NCBI GenBank assembly: GCA_017458625.1
Contig: JAFTAH010000153.1
Coordinates: 1-35,283, forward strand
From: Kiritimatiellia bacterium
Lineage (GTDB): Bacteria; Verrucomicrobiota; Kiritimatiellia; CAIQIC01; Lenti-01
Direction of reading: 5' to 3'
Length of the DNA stretch: 35,283 nt
How positions within the stretch are numbered: the first letter of the stretch is position 1; each line of letters starts with the position of its first letter. Shown here piece after piece: positions 1 through 8,095 of this stretch. The translations under genes and the position numbers were made by a program. Under the pieces are notes generated by a model that worked only from the letters and a program-made list of their open reading frames with translations, made no database searches and was not told the DNA's origin.

Positions 1-2196
1 TTCGTCCCCCCCACCGCCCCCTTCCGCTACTACATCGCCTCCGCCGACCGCAAAACCGCCTTCTCCAAAGACCCCGACGCCCTCCGCGCCGCCCTCGACC
101 TCTACCCCTCCATCCCCGCCCTCCTCCCCGCCGAAGGCGACATCGTCAAGCAATACCGCCCCGACTTCCTCAAACCCTCCCGCTCCCGCCGCGCCCGCGA
201 GCGCAACCTCGACCGCTACCACTCCGACGGCATCCCCTTCCTCACCCCCGACGTCATCTCCCTCTTCCGCCGCCACGTCGACACCGTCACCGCCGGCTTG
301 GGCATTGACGCCGACACCCTCGCCCTCCAAGCCGTCCTCACCCCCCTCCCCACCTCAAAACTCGCCGACCTGCTCGCCTCCTGCGGCCCCATCCCCGCCG
401 CCACCGCCTGCGTGAACCTCCCCGGCGCCATCGCCTCCTTCGCCGCAGGCCCCGCCCCCTCCCTCCCCCCCGGCCCCCTCGCCGGCCCCGAGCGCGCCTT
501 CGACCGCTACCTCGAAAACCAACCCTTCTCCGCCACCCTCTACCCCCCTGCCCCCCCCTCCGCCCTCCCCCGCGCCCTCGCCTTCTTCGGTCTCAACGAC
601 CTCCCCGACGCCCGCTCCGCCCTCCACGCCCGCCTCGCCCGCCACTCCGACGCCCTCTCCATCGCCTCCCCCGACCCCTACCGCGACATCGCCGTCGACA
701 CCCTCTCCTTCGCCTCCCCCGACGCCCTCGCTGACCTCCTCGACAACCTCTTCGGCCCCAATCTCGCCGCTTGCGCCCTCCTGGCCAACGCCCCCTCCTC
801 CGCCAACGTTCCCGTCTCCCTCGCCTGGCTCCCCGACGGCCTCCTCGTCGCCGTCAACGACCCCGACTCCGCCCTCCTCCACGCCGCCATCGACGCCACC
901 CTCGATGGCGGGTTGTCAACCCTCCAATTCGAGCAGTCCCCCGCCTTCCGCGCCGCCTACCCCTACCCCGACGGCCCCGCCCTCGTCGTCGCCCACCTCG
1001 ACCTCCCCGCCATCCTCGACCTCCTCCCCTGGAAACTCCAATTCAAGGACGAACCCCTCCCCACCCCCTGCCCCATCGACCTCTTCGCCTACATCGCCTC
1101 CGACGCCTCCCTCGTCACCCGCCTCCGCGCCCCCGCCTCCCTCCTCAAAGCCATCAAACACGGCTCCATCTCGCCCTCCGGTAGCGCCGTCGTCTCCCCC
1201 TCTGGGGGCGCAGGCGGCTCGCCTGCGGTCGGGGGTTCGGGGGCAAAGCCCCCGTCCATTGCCAACCCCTCCCCCTCTCCTGATGGCGGGCCGTCGGCCC
1301 GCCAAACCACCCCCCTCTCCCCCACCCCCTTCATGGGCTACCCCGAGGCCTACGTCCTCTCCAACGCCCATCTCCACGCCGTCGTCGTCCCCGCCATCTC
1401 CCGCCTCGCCTTCCTCGCCCCCTCCGCCGACGCCCCCAACCTCCTCCGCCTCGACCCCGCCCTCGCCGAAGCCGGTGCCACGCCCCCCGACCCCTCCACC
1501 GCCCCCGATTTCTTCAATATCGGCGGCGACTGGGTCTGGCCCGTCCCCCAGTCCGACTGGCCCTCCCTCCCCGTCGACGGCGCCCCCTACGGCCGCGACT
1601 GGCCCCCACCGCCCCCCCTCGCCGACGCCCCCTCCGCCGCCAAAGCCTGGGTTGACGAGGACGGCACCCGGCATGTCGTCCTCACCCGCCACTACCCCCC
1701 GCCCGTAACCGCCTTCCTCTGCCGCCACTTCATCCTCGCCCCCGACTCCACCCACCTTCGTTGCGAACAGGACCTCGTTTCCAAACGCTCCCCCGCCGTC
1801 GACGAATCCCCGCTTCCCCTCGTCCTCTGGCACATCTCCCAAGCCGTCGCCCCCACCCAAATCACCTTCCCGGTCCCTGAAGGCGGGGTCGGCCCCACCG
1901 TCATGGCCGGCTCCCTCGACCCCGACGCCTACTCCGTCGAGGAACCCGTCGATTCCCACCCCGCCATCGCCACCTACACCCCTCCCCCCTCCTCCGAAGT
2001 CAAATTCTCCACGCCCGCCACCACCCTCTTCGCCACCACCCCCGGCGGCATCCTCACCGTCCACGCCTCCCCCCCCGCCCACACCGAAATCTACTCCAAC
2101 ACCGGCCTCGGCTACGCCGAACTCGAAACCGTCACCCCCGAATCCCCCGACACCCTCTCCAACACCCTCACCTACATCCCCCACCCCGCCCCTTGA
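1..2196 (+). CDS. Large protein with C-terminal mutarotase-like (DUF4380-like) domain, 5' end missing
   Basis: The frame is open from the first base of the window, so the true start lies upstream; the TTG at 298 is only an internal codon. The visible part is 731 residues. Residues about 445-731 look like a galactose-mutarotase-type beta-sandwich of the DUF4380 kind: a segment resembling 'nll' core strands is followed by FNIGGDWVWPVPQSDWP and a WPPPPPL stretch, which matches the family's N-x-GGD-x-WPAPQ...WPPD pattern. Residues about 30-390 contain no motif I recognise. The two parts are joined by a Ser/Pro/Gly-rich linker (about 394-444) encoded by a cluster of DNA hairpins. Codon choice is extreme, with nearly every third base C. 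A role in carbohydrate binding or modification is a family-level guess. I am sure it is coding because of its length and consistent codon bias. Confidence 0.8.
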   Translation, partial: FVPPTAPFRYYIASADRKTAFSKDPDALRAALDLYPSIPALLPAEGDIVKQYRPDFLKPSRSRRARERNLDRYHSDGIPFLTPDVISLFRRHVDTVTAGLGIDADTLALQAVLTPLPTSKLADLLASCGPIPAATACVNLPGAIASFAAGPAPSLPPGPLAGPERAFDRYLENQPFSATLYPPAPPSALPRALAFFGLNDLPDARSALHARLARHSDALSIASPDPYRDIAVDTLSFASPDALADLLDNLFGPNLAACALLANAPSSANVPVSLAWLPDGLLVAVNDPDSALLHAAIDATLDGGLSTLQFEQSPAFRAAYPYPDGPALVVAHLDLPAILDLLPWKLQFKDEPLPTPCPIDLFAYIASDASLVTRLRAPASLLKAIKHGSISPSGSAVVSPSGGAGGSPAVGGSGAKPPSIANPSPSPDGGPSARQTTPLSPTPFMGYPEAYVLSNAHLHAVVVPAISRLAFLAPSADAPNLLRLDPALAEAGATPPDPSTAPDFFNIGGDWVWPVPQSDWPSLPVDGAPYGRDWPPPPPLADAPSAAKAWVDEDGTRHVVLTRHYPPPVTAFLCRHFILAPDSTHLRCEQDLVSKRSPAVDESPLPLVLWHISQAVAPTQITFPVPEGGVGPTVMAGSLDPDAYSVEEPVDSHPAIATYTPPPSSEVKFSTPATTLFATTPGGILTVHASPPAHTEIYSNTGLGYAELETVTPESPDTLSNTLTYIPHPAP
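1196..1303. repeat. Cluster of four perfect hairpins inside a coding sequence
   Basis: Four perfect inverted repeats lie close together: 1196-1208 (five C, TCT, five G), 1210-1226 (GCAGGCG, 3-nt loop, CGCCTGC), 1239-1253 (GGGGGC, AAA, GCCCCC) and 1285-1303 (GGCGGGCC, GTC, GGCCCGCC). They encode the low-complexity linker between the two halves of the long gene at 1-2196. The frame stays open, so this looks like in-frame accretion of palindromic repeat DNA at a domain boundary. Confidence 0.75.
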
Positions 2197-2596
2197 CCGT
2201 CCTCCCGCTGCCGTCCCGTCGGCCGCCCCCCTCCCCCTCGACGCTTCGCTCAAACCGCGCCTCCAATCCCTTCCGTCTCTGCTGTCTCGGTCGTCTCCGT
2301 CGTCTCTGTCGTCTCTGTCGAATCTCTTGCGGACAGGAGTGCAGGTTCGGGTTCGGGTGAAACGTCTGCCGGGGTCTCGCCTACCTCAGGCAGGCCGCTC
2401 TCGCCCGCGGCCATGAAGAGGGTGGAAAACAGGAAAGGACGGCTCGGCAGGGACGCCTCGCCCCACCCCGCGCTTCGCGTGAAAACACGCAAGGGCCGGG
2501 AAACACCTCCTTGCAAACAACGCAGATGTGCCTGTGCTCCCCGGGAAACCCATTTTGAGCTAGGCACTGAGGGGAAGGAATGGTAAAAACCCCTGT
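2197..2596. other. 400-bp intergenic region with a 9-bp tandem repeat and repeat-like GC stretches
   Basis: I see no gene here. From 2275 to 2319 there are five tandem 9-bp units of the form GTCTCNGTC (the first unit diverges at its end). Around 2436-2470 there is a GGACGGCTCGGCAGGGACG-type stretch that resembles an interspersed intergenic repeat. A GGGGAAGGAA purine run at 2571-2580 precedes the ABC ATPase and may help translation. I found no convincing promoter hexamer pair. Confidence 0.5.
2275..2319. repeat. Five 9-bp tandem repeats
   Basis: Units begin at 2275, 2284, 2293, 2302 and 2311; the last two are identical GTCTCTGTC and the others differ by one to three bases. On the minus strand they would encode a Thr/Glu repeat, but no credible gene surrounds them. 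Copy number could vary by slippage. Confidence 0.7.
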
Positions 2597-3520
2597 GTGA
2601 ACTCTCATCCCGTCACCAACATGCCTGCATCCGCCATTTCCGAGTCGCCCACCCCCGCCATCGTCGCCACGAACCTCTCCAAGACCTTCCGCGACTTCTG
2701 GCGTCGCCCCCGGGTAAAGGCCGTCTGCGCCCTCACGCTCTCCGTCCCCTCCGGCGCCATCTACGGCCTGCTCGGTCCCAACGGCTCCGGCAAGTCCACC
2801 ACCCTCAAGATGATTCTGGGCCTCCTCTTCCCGACCTCTGGCGAGCTGTCGGTCCTCGGTCTTCCCCCCACCTCCCCCGCCGCCCGCCGCCGCATCGGCT
2901 ACCTGCCCGAGGAAACCCGCCTCTACCCGACCCTCACGCCGCTCGAGATTCTCTCCTTCCACGCCCGCCTCCTCTCCCTGCCCCGTCCGCTCGCCAAATC
3001 CCGCGCCGACGAGCTGCTGGCCTCGCTCGACCTCCAGGCCGCCGCCCGCCGCCCCGTCGGGGCCTTCTCCAAAGGCATGGCCCGCCGCGTCGGCCTGGCC
3101 GTCGCTCTTCTGGGCGACCCCGACCTCCTCATCCTCGACGAGCCCCCCTCCGGCCTCGACCCCATCGCCACCCGCCAGGTCAAGGACCTCATGCTCGACC
3201 TCGCCGCCCGGGGCAAGACCATCCTGACGACCTCCCATCTTCTCGCCGATGTCCAGGACACCTGCCGCCGCGTCGCCATCCTCCATCACGGCCACCTCCT
3301 CGCCGAGGGCCCCCTCGACGACCTCCTCCAGCGAGCCACCGAAACCACCCTCTCCTTCCCCACCCCCGCTTCGCCCGACGCCTCCCAGGCCGCCCTCCAG
3401 GCCGTCGCCACCGCCCTTGGCCTCCCCCCTGCCTCCCTCCACCTCTCCCATCCCCGCAAGTCCCTCGAAGAATACTTCCTCGACATCCTCGCGCACGACC
3501 CCCAGCCCCCCCCCCCATGA
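2597..3520 (+). CDS. ABC transporter ATP-binding protein (ABC-2/CcmA type)
   Basis: This is a 307-residue nucleotide-binding subunit. It has Walker A GPNGSGKST (60-68), a Q-loop position replaced by Glu in YLPEE (102-106), signature FSKGM (157-161), Walker B LLILDEPPSGLDP (177-189) and the H-loop TTSH (211-214). FSKGM instead of LSGGQ is typical of the NatA/CcmA/GldA-like group that pairs with ABC-2 permeases. Residues after about 240 form a C-terminal extension. The GTG at 2597 follows a purine-rich GGGGAAGGAA run by 16 nt; the ATG at 2621 is the alternative start, and both precede the conserved domain. The stop overlaps the next start as ATGA. No permease gene is present in this window, so the substrate is unknown and the partner is probably encoded elsewhere. 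Confidence 0.92.
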   Translation: MNSHPVTNMPASAISESPTPAIVATNLSKTFRDFWRRPRVKAVCALTLSVPSGAIYGLLGPNGSGKSTTLKMILGLLFPTSGELSVLGLPPTSPAARRRIGYLPEETRLYPTLTPLEILSFHARLLSLPRPLAKSRADELLASLDLQAAARRPVGAFSKGMARRVGLAVALLGDPDLLILDEPPSGLDPIATRQVKDLMLDLAARGKTILTTSHLLADVQDTCRRVAILHHGHLLAEGPLDDLLQRATETTLSFPTPASPDASQAALQAVATALGLPPASLHLSHPRKSLEEYFLDILAHDPQPPPP

Positions 3521-4029
3521 AACGTCCCGCCATTCTCGCCACCATCCTCCTGCTCCTCCTCGCCTCCGCGCTGGGCCTCTGGATCGAATGGAACCGCCCT
3601 GCCCGCCGCATCGCCCGCCTTACGAAAAAGGCCATTGCCTGCGCCGAAAAGGCCCCCGGCGAATCGCCCCTCGCCGCCGCCCTCAAGGCCAACGCCCTCC
3701 AAGACCTCCTCGCCGAAACCATCACCTGCTCCGCTCCCGACGACGGCCTTCCTCCCTTCACCCTTTCCCGAAGCGAATTCGTCCAGCAGGCCTATGCCTT
3801 CCGCAACCGCTTCGATTCCGTGGACATCCAGGTCCATTCCGCCCAGCTCGTCGAAGGCAGCCCCTACGCCCATTCCGCCGACTTCTGCCATGCCCTCCTC
3901 GTGACGGTCCTCGCCCCGACCTCCCTCGAGGAGCCCCTCGACGACTCTTTCCAGCTCTTCATCGGCTTTGTCCGCCGCGACCGCGCACTCCTCATCTCCT
4001 CCTTCTCCCTCATCCGTCCCCCCGCCTGA
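3517..4029 (+). CDS. Small membrane-anchored protein, possible NTF2-like fold
   Basis: The 170-residue product starts with one hydrophobic helix (about residues 4-22) followed by a soluble region presumably outside the cytoplasm. After a helical stretch (about 26-75), the pattern of aromatic and charged strands ending in FQLFIGFVRRD and a hydrophobic strand is compatible with an NTF2/SnoaL-like cone, but this is a weak resemblance. Its ATG overlaps the stop of the ABC ATPase gene (ATGA, 3517-3520), so the two are almost certainly co-translated and may act together at the membrane. No catalytic residues can be named. Confidence 0.8.
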   Translation: MKRPAILATILLLLLASALGLWIEWNRPARRIARLTKKAIACAEKAPGESPLAAALKANALQDLLAETITCSAPDDGLPPFTLSRSEFVQQAYAFRNRFDSVDIQVHSAQLVEGSPYAHSADFCHALLVTVLAPTSLEEPLDDSFQLFIGFVRRDRALLISSFSLIRPPA

Positions 4030-4053
4030 GCTCCGTCCCCCGTCTGAGGCGGG
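4021..4053 (+). terminator. Possible weak hairpin after the ABC operon
   Basis: CCCGCCT (4021-4027) pairs with AGGCGGG (4047-4053) around a 19-nt loop, overlapping the stop of the preceding gene. There is no T-run, so Rho-independent termination is doubtful. Confidence 0.25.
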
Positions 4054-4135
4054 AGCCCCATGTTCCTGGGCGCCATAACCCCTTATGCCGACAGCACTTC
4101 TCTCCTCGCGTGCCCCCCTGTGGCGGAGAATGAGC

Positions 4136-4164
4136 TTGCAGTCAGGAGGGAGAAAGCGTATTGT
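4136..4164 (+). promoter_or_regulatory. Candidate sigma-70 promoter for the secreted protein gene at 4207
   Basis: TTGCAG (4136-4141) and TATTGT (4159-4164) are separated by exactly 17 bp. They lie 43 bp upstream of the start codon, and the AAAGGAG ribosome site (4193-4199) is correctly placed downstream. Confidence 0.5.
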
Positions 4165-4206
4165 CCCCGCGTCAACTGACTAGAACGTTTCGAAAGGAGT
4201 CAGCAC

Positions 4207-6195
4207 ATGAAATCGATGAAGAACTTGTTGATGGCCGGATTGATGGTTGCCCTTGCCGGGCAGGCCTGGGGGACGGGGACGACTGGCGCGGTGTCGCCTG
4301 CGGCCGTGGCGAAGGCGTCGGCCGCGGCGAACGCGGTGGCGGCAAAGGTGGCCGCCCCGGAGGTCAAGGCCTTGGCCGTCGTGGACATCCGGGGCCTGGA
4401 CAGCCTCCTCTCCGCCGCGGAAGAGGTCGCGGGACCGAGCCTGATGCCCAAGGGCACGGCACGGCAGCAGCTTTCCGGGTTCGGCTCGATGGCGCTCGGC
4501 GTCGATCCGCTGAGCCTGCTGGATACGGCGGCCCAGCAGCGGCTGGTGGTCTTCCAGAAGGGCGACAAGACCGGCTTCGCGCTGGTCCTGGTCCCCGCAG
4601 GGGGGCCGGAGCAGCTCATGAACTCCCTGAAGCAGGCCTGGCCGGCCCTGAACATCCCGCCTGCGGTAGCCCAGGCGCTGCCGCCGGGAACGGTGGTGTT
4701 CGAGCCCCAGCAGCCGGACACGGGCCGTCTGTTCTTCATGCCGCGCGCCCCCAACCAGGTCGTCCTGCTCCCGAATGAAGCCCGCGCGGGCATTCGTCCC
4801 GCCGAACTCTACAAGCTGCTCCAGGGACTCCCGCTCCAGCTGCCGGCGACCGGCCAGATCGCCGCCTCGATGAACGTGGACACCTACATCGAGCTGCTCC
4901 GCTGGCAGAACTCCAGGAAGCCCGCAAACCGCCAGCCGCAGGACTTCGATGCCGCCATCAACCGGATCCGCGACGTTCAGGCCATGGCGATGGGCCTGGA
5001 GGTCAAGAAAGGAGCCTTCTTGCTCAACTTTGTCAGCAAGTTCCGCCCCGGCAGCAACATGGCCCTGCGCAACGAGGGCCTGATGGGCGCCCCTACGCAC
5101 GCCACCTCCTCCGTCTGGCTGCCCGGCTCCATCGCCGCCACCGTCATCCGCACCTACGAGCCGGACTCCGAGGCCATGAACATCTTCAAGCTGGATGTCC
5201 TCGATGTCTGCACCCACGGGACCTCCGACCCCGTGCTCGGCGCCAAGCTGGCGGAGTTCGCCCGCCTCATCTTCGACCTTGAAGAACCCTTCGGCCCCAA
5301 CGCCGGCATGGCCATCTTCCCGGGCGTCCCCGGCAAGGAGCTGCCCTTCGCCTGCTATCTGGAGCTGGCGGACGACAGCATGCGCGGTCCCAAGGCAGAT
5401 GCCTTCTTCCAGAGCCTCCCCAAGCGCTTCTTCCACCTCGCCGCCAAGCTTTCGGACCAGAAGACCTTCGGCCCCGCCCGCAAGGCCCCCCTGCCCATCG
5501 TCTTCGAGAAGGCCGGCTCCGGCGACATCGACGGCGTGCCCTTCGACAGCTGGAAGGTCATCCTCACCGACTGCGACGAAAACCAGGAGCTCGGCGGCGA
5601 CCTCCCCCGCACCATCAGCTCTTTCGACGTGGCCTGGCTGGATGACGCCATCATCATCGGCGACGGCGGCGACGACACCGAGCTCGGCATGGCCGCCATC
5701 CTTACCCGCCTGAACGTCACCAATTCGGTCGTGGTTCCCGACACCGCCCTCTTCCAGAAGGCGCTCCCCATCGACTGCTCCGATGCCGTCAACGCCGGCT
5801 ATGTCCAGACCATCGCCCTCTTCAAGGCCTCCCTCCGCTTCCTGGCCCGCCTAGGCGTGGAGGTCGAGGACGTCCAGACCATGGTCGACGGCATCGACGT
5901 GCCGGGCACCATCTCCTATGCCACCCACGTGCCCTCCCCCACGCTCATGTCCCAGTCGATCGGCGTCTCCCTGGACGAGCTCCACGCCATCATCGAATAT
6001 AGCATGAACGCGTTCGGCAACGAGATGCAGGGGGCCATCGCCGGCGAGACGACGGAGGATGACGAGAACTTCGACTTCAACGACGACTTCGGCGGCCCCT
6101 TCGACGAACTCGAGGACGACGCGGCCCCCGCCCCCGTCGATGCGGTAGACATTGAAACTCCGGCCCCCGCAGCCGTGAAGACCGGGGTGAAGTAA
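4207..6195 (+). CDS. Secreted protein of unknown function with acidic tail
   Basis: The 662-residue product begins with a clear signal peptide (MKSMKNLLMAGLMVALAGQAWG), then an Ala-rich helix. The mature part alternates alpha and beta segments without a motif I recognise. Features include a GVDPLSLLD segment near residue 98 and long stretches that read like a DUF3352-type lipoprotein-like fold, though I cannot confirm this. The last about 50 residues are strongly acidic, then Pro/Ala-rich. The ATG at 4207 is chosen for its AAAGGAG site seven bases upstream. Codons shift from mixed in the first third to C-ending later. It is probably monocistronic: a repeat cluster follows. Export is well supported; function is unknown. 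Confidence 0.85.
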   Translation: MKSMKNLLMAGLMVALAGQAWGTGTTGAVSPAAVAKASAAANAVAAKVAAPEVKALAVVDIRGLDSLLSAAEEVAGPSLMPKGTARQQLSGFGSMALGVDPLSLLDTAAQQRLVVFQKGDKTGFALVLVPAGGPEQLMNSLKQAWPALNIPPAVAQALPPGTVVFEPQQPDTGRLFFMPRAPNQVVLLPNEARAGIRPAELYKLLQGLPLQLPATGQIAASMNVDTYIELLRWQNSRKPANRQPQDFDAAINRIRDVQAMAMGLEVKKGAFLLNFVSKFRPGSNMALRNEGLMGAPTHATSSVWLPGSIAATVIRTYEPDSEAMNIFKLDVLDVCTHGTSDPVLGAKLAEFARLIFDLEEPFGPNAGMAIFPGVPGKELPFACYLELADDSMRGPKADAFFQSLPKRFFHLAAKLSDQKTFGPARKAPLPIVFEKAGSGDIDGVPFDSWKVILTDCDENQELGGDLPRTISSFDVAWLDDAIIIGDGGDDTELGMAAILTRLNVTNSVVVPDTALFQKALPIDCSDAVNAGYVQTIALFKASLRFLARLGVEVEDVQTMVDGIDVPGTISYATHVPSPTLMSQSIGVSLDELHAIIEYSMNAFGNEMQGAIAGETTEDDENFDFNDDFGGPFDELEDDAAPAPVDAVDIETPAPAAVKTGVK

Positions 6196-6225
6196 GGCCG
6201 CCCGGCCTGACGTCGCTGGAACAGG

Positions 6226-6420
6226 TTTCCATTGAATGGAAGCCTGTTTCGGCGTTTTTCCAGACAATGGAACCATGTTTCGGCAGATTTTGGACCACTC
6301 CGCGTCGGCAAGCCTCCGCTCGTTTCTTGTCCTGCGGACAAGCTCCAAATTTGCGAGCGCCCTGCCCCCAAAGGGCTTGGGCTGCCGCTTATTTGAACAG
6401 ACAATGGAACCCTGTTTCCG
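6226..6420. repeat. Cluster of three units of a 31-32 bp dyad repeat, interrupted
   Basis: Cores lie at 6227-6241 (perfect TTCCATT-G-AATGGAA), 6258-6272 (TTCCAGACAATGGAA) and 6395-6409 (GAACAGACAATGGAA). The first two are 31 bp apart. Each core is followed by NNTGTTTC. Between units two and three lie about 110 bp of other DNA containing a perfect CTTGTCC-TGC-GGACAAG hairpin near 6328-6344. The same family occurs at 21201-21290 in inverse orientation. With the bases on either side, this fills the 283-bp gap between the two secreted-protein genes. Confidence 0.8.
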
Positions 6421-6478
6421 AGGCCCCCCGGGCGGGGGACGTGGGTTGACAAATTGACATTTGGAAAGGTGACTGGCG

Positions 6479-7501
6479 ATGACTAGGACGACGATGCGGT
6501 TCTTAGGGGCCGGACTGGCCTTGGTGATGCTATGCGCCCAGGCCTGGGCCGTGCCGCGCATTCAGCATGAGCCCGTGACGGTTGCCCAGAAGGGACGGGC
6601 CCTCGGCATTCGGGCCACGGTCACCGATGCGTCGGTGCGGGTGTCCTCCGTGGCCCTCTACTACGCCATTTCCAAGGGCTCGACGCCCTTCCGGTCGGAA
6701 ATGACCTCCTCCGGCGCCGGGCAGTGGTTCGGCACCATCCCGGGCCACCTCGTCGGACCGGGCGAGCAGCTGTTCTACTACCTCCAGGCCGAGAATGCCG
6801 ACGGCGAAACGAGCGAGACCGGGTGGCAGACCGTCCGCGTGCTGGCGGCGACTGCCGCGCCCGCGGTCACGCCCAGCGCCGCCGACCTGGCCACCCAGAA
6901 GCAGGCCACCGCCTTGCCCAAGGTCGATCCTTCCGCCCAGCGCGGCGTCGGCACGGGGACCTCACACGAGCCCAAGATTGACAACTCCAAGAAGTACTGG
7001 ATTGCCGCCGGCATCATCGCGGGCGGTGCCGTGGCGGTGGGCGGGGCCCTCGCGCTTTCTGATTCGGGCGGCGGCCACCACAGCGGCGGCAACACCCCCT
7101 CCGGCGGCGGCTCGACGACCGTCACCAACGGCAACTTCGGCGGCTCCTACAACCTGTGCTTCGAGGCGCCCTCCGCTACCACCACCACGTCAACAACCAA
7201 CTCGACCGTCGCCACCTCGTCCTCGGATTGCAGGAACGGAAATGCCAACGTCTACGTCGACGGTTCCAGCGTCGAGATCGTCGGCATCTGGGGCAGCGAA
7301 GTCTTGACGGGCACGCTTTCCGGGAACGTCTTCTCCGCCGCGAAATCGGTGCCGGAGTCGGGCTCGTTCCCTTCGGCCTATCTCTCGGTTTCCGGCTCCT
7401 TCAGCGGCTCCAGCTCCTGCTCCATGTCCATCAGCGGCACCAGCTCCGAGGCTTCCAGGCCCGGCGCCTTCTCCGGCTCCTTCTCCGGCACGCGCCGGTG
7501 A
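6479..7501 (+). CDS. Exported protein with Ig/FN3-like N-terminal domain and central membrane helix
   Basis: The 340-residue product has a signal peptide (residues 1-24, ending AQAWA). A beta-rich segment of about 90 residues (about 28-122) follows, with features of a FN3/Ig-like domain (VSSVALYYAIS, GQWFGTIPG, LFYYLQAENADG). An Ala/Thr/Pro-rich linker precedes a hydrophobic Gly/Ala helix (about 173-193) and a Gly/Ser-rich hinge. The last 120 residues are a Ser/Thr-rich beta-type domain with three cysteines. The mid-protein helix with KK before it suggests insertion in a membrane with domains on both sides, or a second anchor. The ATG at 6479 is preferred because of GGAAAGG at 6463-6469; the ATG at 6494 is possible. 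Function unknown. Confidence 0.8.
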   Translation: MTRTTMRFLGAGLALVMLCAQAWAVPRIQHEPVTVAQKGRALGIRATVTDASVRVSSVALYYAISKGSTPFRSEMTSSGAGQWFGTIPGHLVGPGEQLFYYLQAENADGETSETGWQTVRVLAATAAPAVTPSAADLATQKQATALPKVDPSAQRGVGTGTSHEPKIDNSKKYWIAAGIIAGGAVAVGGALALSDSGGGHHSGGNTPSGGGSTTVTNGNFGGSYNLCFEAPSATTTTSTTNSTVATSSSDCRNGNANVYVDGSSVEIVGIWGSEVLTGTLSGNVFSAAKSVPESGSFPSAYLSVSGSFSGSSSCSMSISGTSSEASRPGAFSGSFSGTRR

Positions 7502-7560
7502 GGCCGCCGTCGCTCGCCAACGTTCCCCTCCCCTCCCCTCCTTCCTGGAAACTCCTGCCC

Positions 7561-8094
7561 ATGAATCTTGCCGACTTCCTCGCCCTCGCCGAACGTCGCT
7601 GCTCCGTCCGCGCCTACCGTCCCGACCCCGTGCCTGCCGACATCCTTCAGGATGTGTTGCGCGCCGCCAGCCTCGCCCCGTCCGCCTGCAACCGCCAGCC
7701 CTGGTGCTTCGTGGTCGTCTCCGACCCCGCCCGCCGCCGCACGCTGGGCATGGCCTACGACCGCGAATGGTTCTGGACCGCCCCGACCATCGTCGCCGTC
7801 TGCGTCGCCCCGGCCTCCGCCTGGACCCGCCCCTACGACGGCAAGAACTACGCCTACGTCGACGGCGCCATCGCGATGGACCACCTCACCCTCGCCGCCG
7901 CCGCCGCCGGACTGGGCACCTGCTGGATCGGGGCCTTCGACCCCGCCACCGCCGCCTCGGTCCTCGCCCTCCCCGATGGCTGGGAAATCGTCGCCATGAC
8001 CCCCCTCGGCTATCCTTCCCCGGAAAGCGCCCCCCGCGTCCGTTCCCGGAATCCGCTGGGCCAGTCCATTGTCCGCGAACGCTGGCAGGCCTGA
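7561..8094 (+). CDS. Nitroreductase family protein (FMN-dependent oxidoreductase)
   Basis: At 177 residues this is a small member of the nitroreductase family, cytoplasmic flavoproteins that use NAD(P)H to reduce nitro compounds, quinones or flavin. The FMN phosphate and ring contacts are visible: RRCSVRAY (12-19) and LAPSACNRQPW (38-48), with the second Gly-rich element GLGTCWIGAF near residue 118 and a terminal R-PLGQ-like tail. The ATG at 7561 gives a normal N-terminus (NLADFLALAERR). There is no clear Shine-Dalgarno sequence. It follows the membrane protein gene by 59 bp, and its stop lies 1 bp before the proposed start of the AsmA-like gene, suggesting translation coupling. The substrate cannot be read from sequence. 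Confidence 0.93.
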   Translation: MNLADFLALAERRCSVRAYRPDPVPADILQDVLRAASLAPSACNRQPWCFVVVSDPARRRTLGMAYDREWFWTAPTIVAVCVAPASAWTRPYDGKNYAYVDGAIAMDHLTLAAAAAGLGTCWIGAFDPATAASVLALPDGWEIVAMTPLGYPSPESAPRVRSRNPLGQSIVRERWQA

Positions 8095-8095
8095 C

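Noticed and set aside
298..300. TTG as start of the first gene
   Set aside because: The frame is open without a stop from base 1 with the same codon bias, so the gene continues upstream.
916..2253. Large minus-strand frame
   Set aside because: Gly/Glu-rich shadow of the C-biased gene on the + strand.
6446..6459. Two TTGACA hexamers as promoter for the gene at 6479
   Set aside because: A -10 at normal spacing would fall on or after the ribosome site and start codon, and no TATAAT-like hexamer is there.
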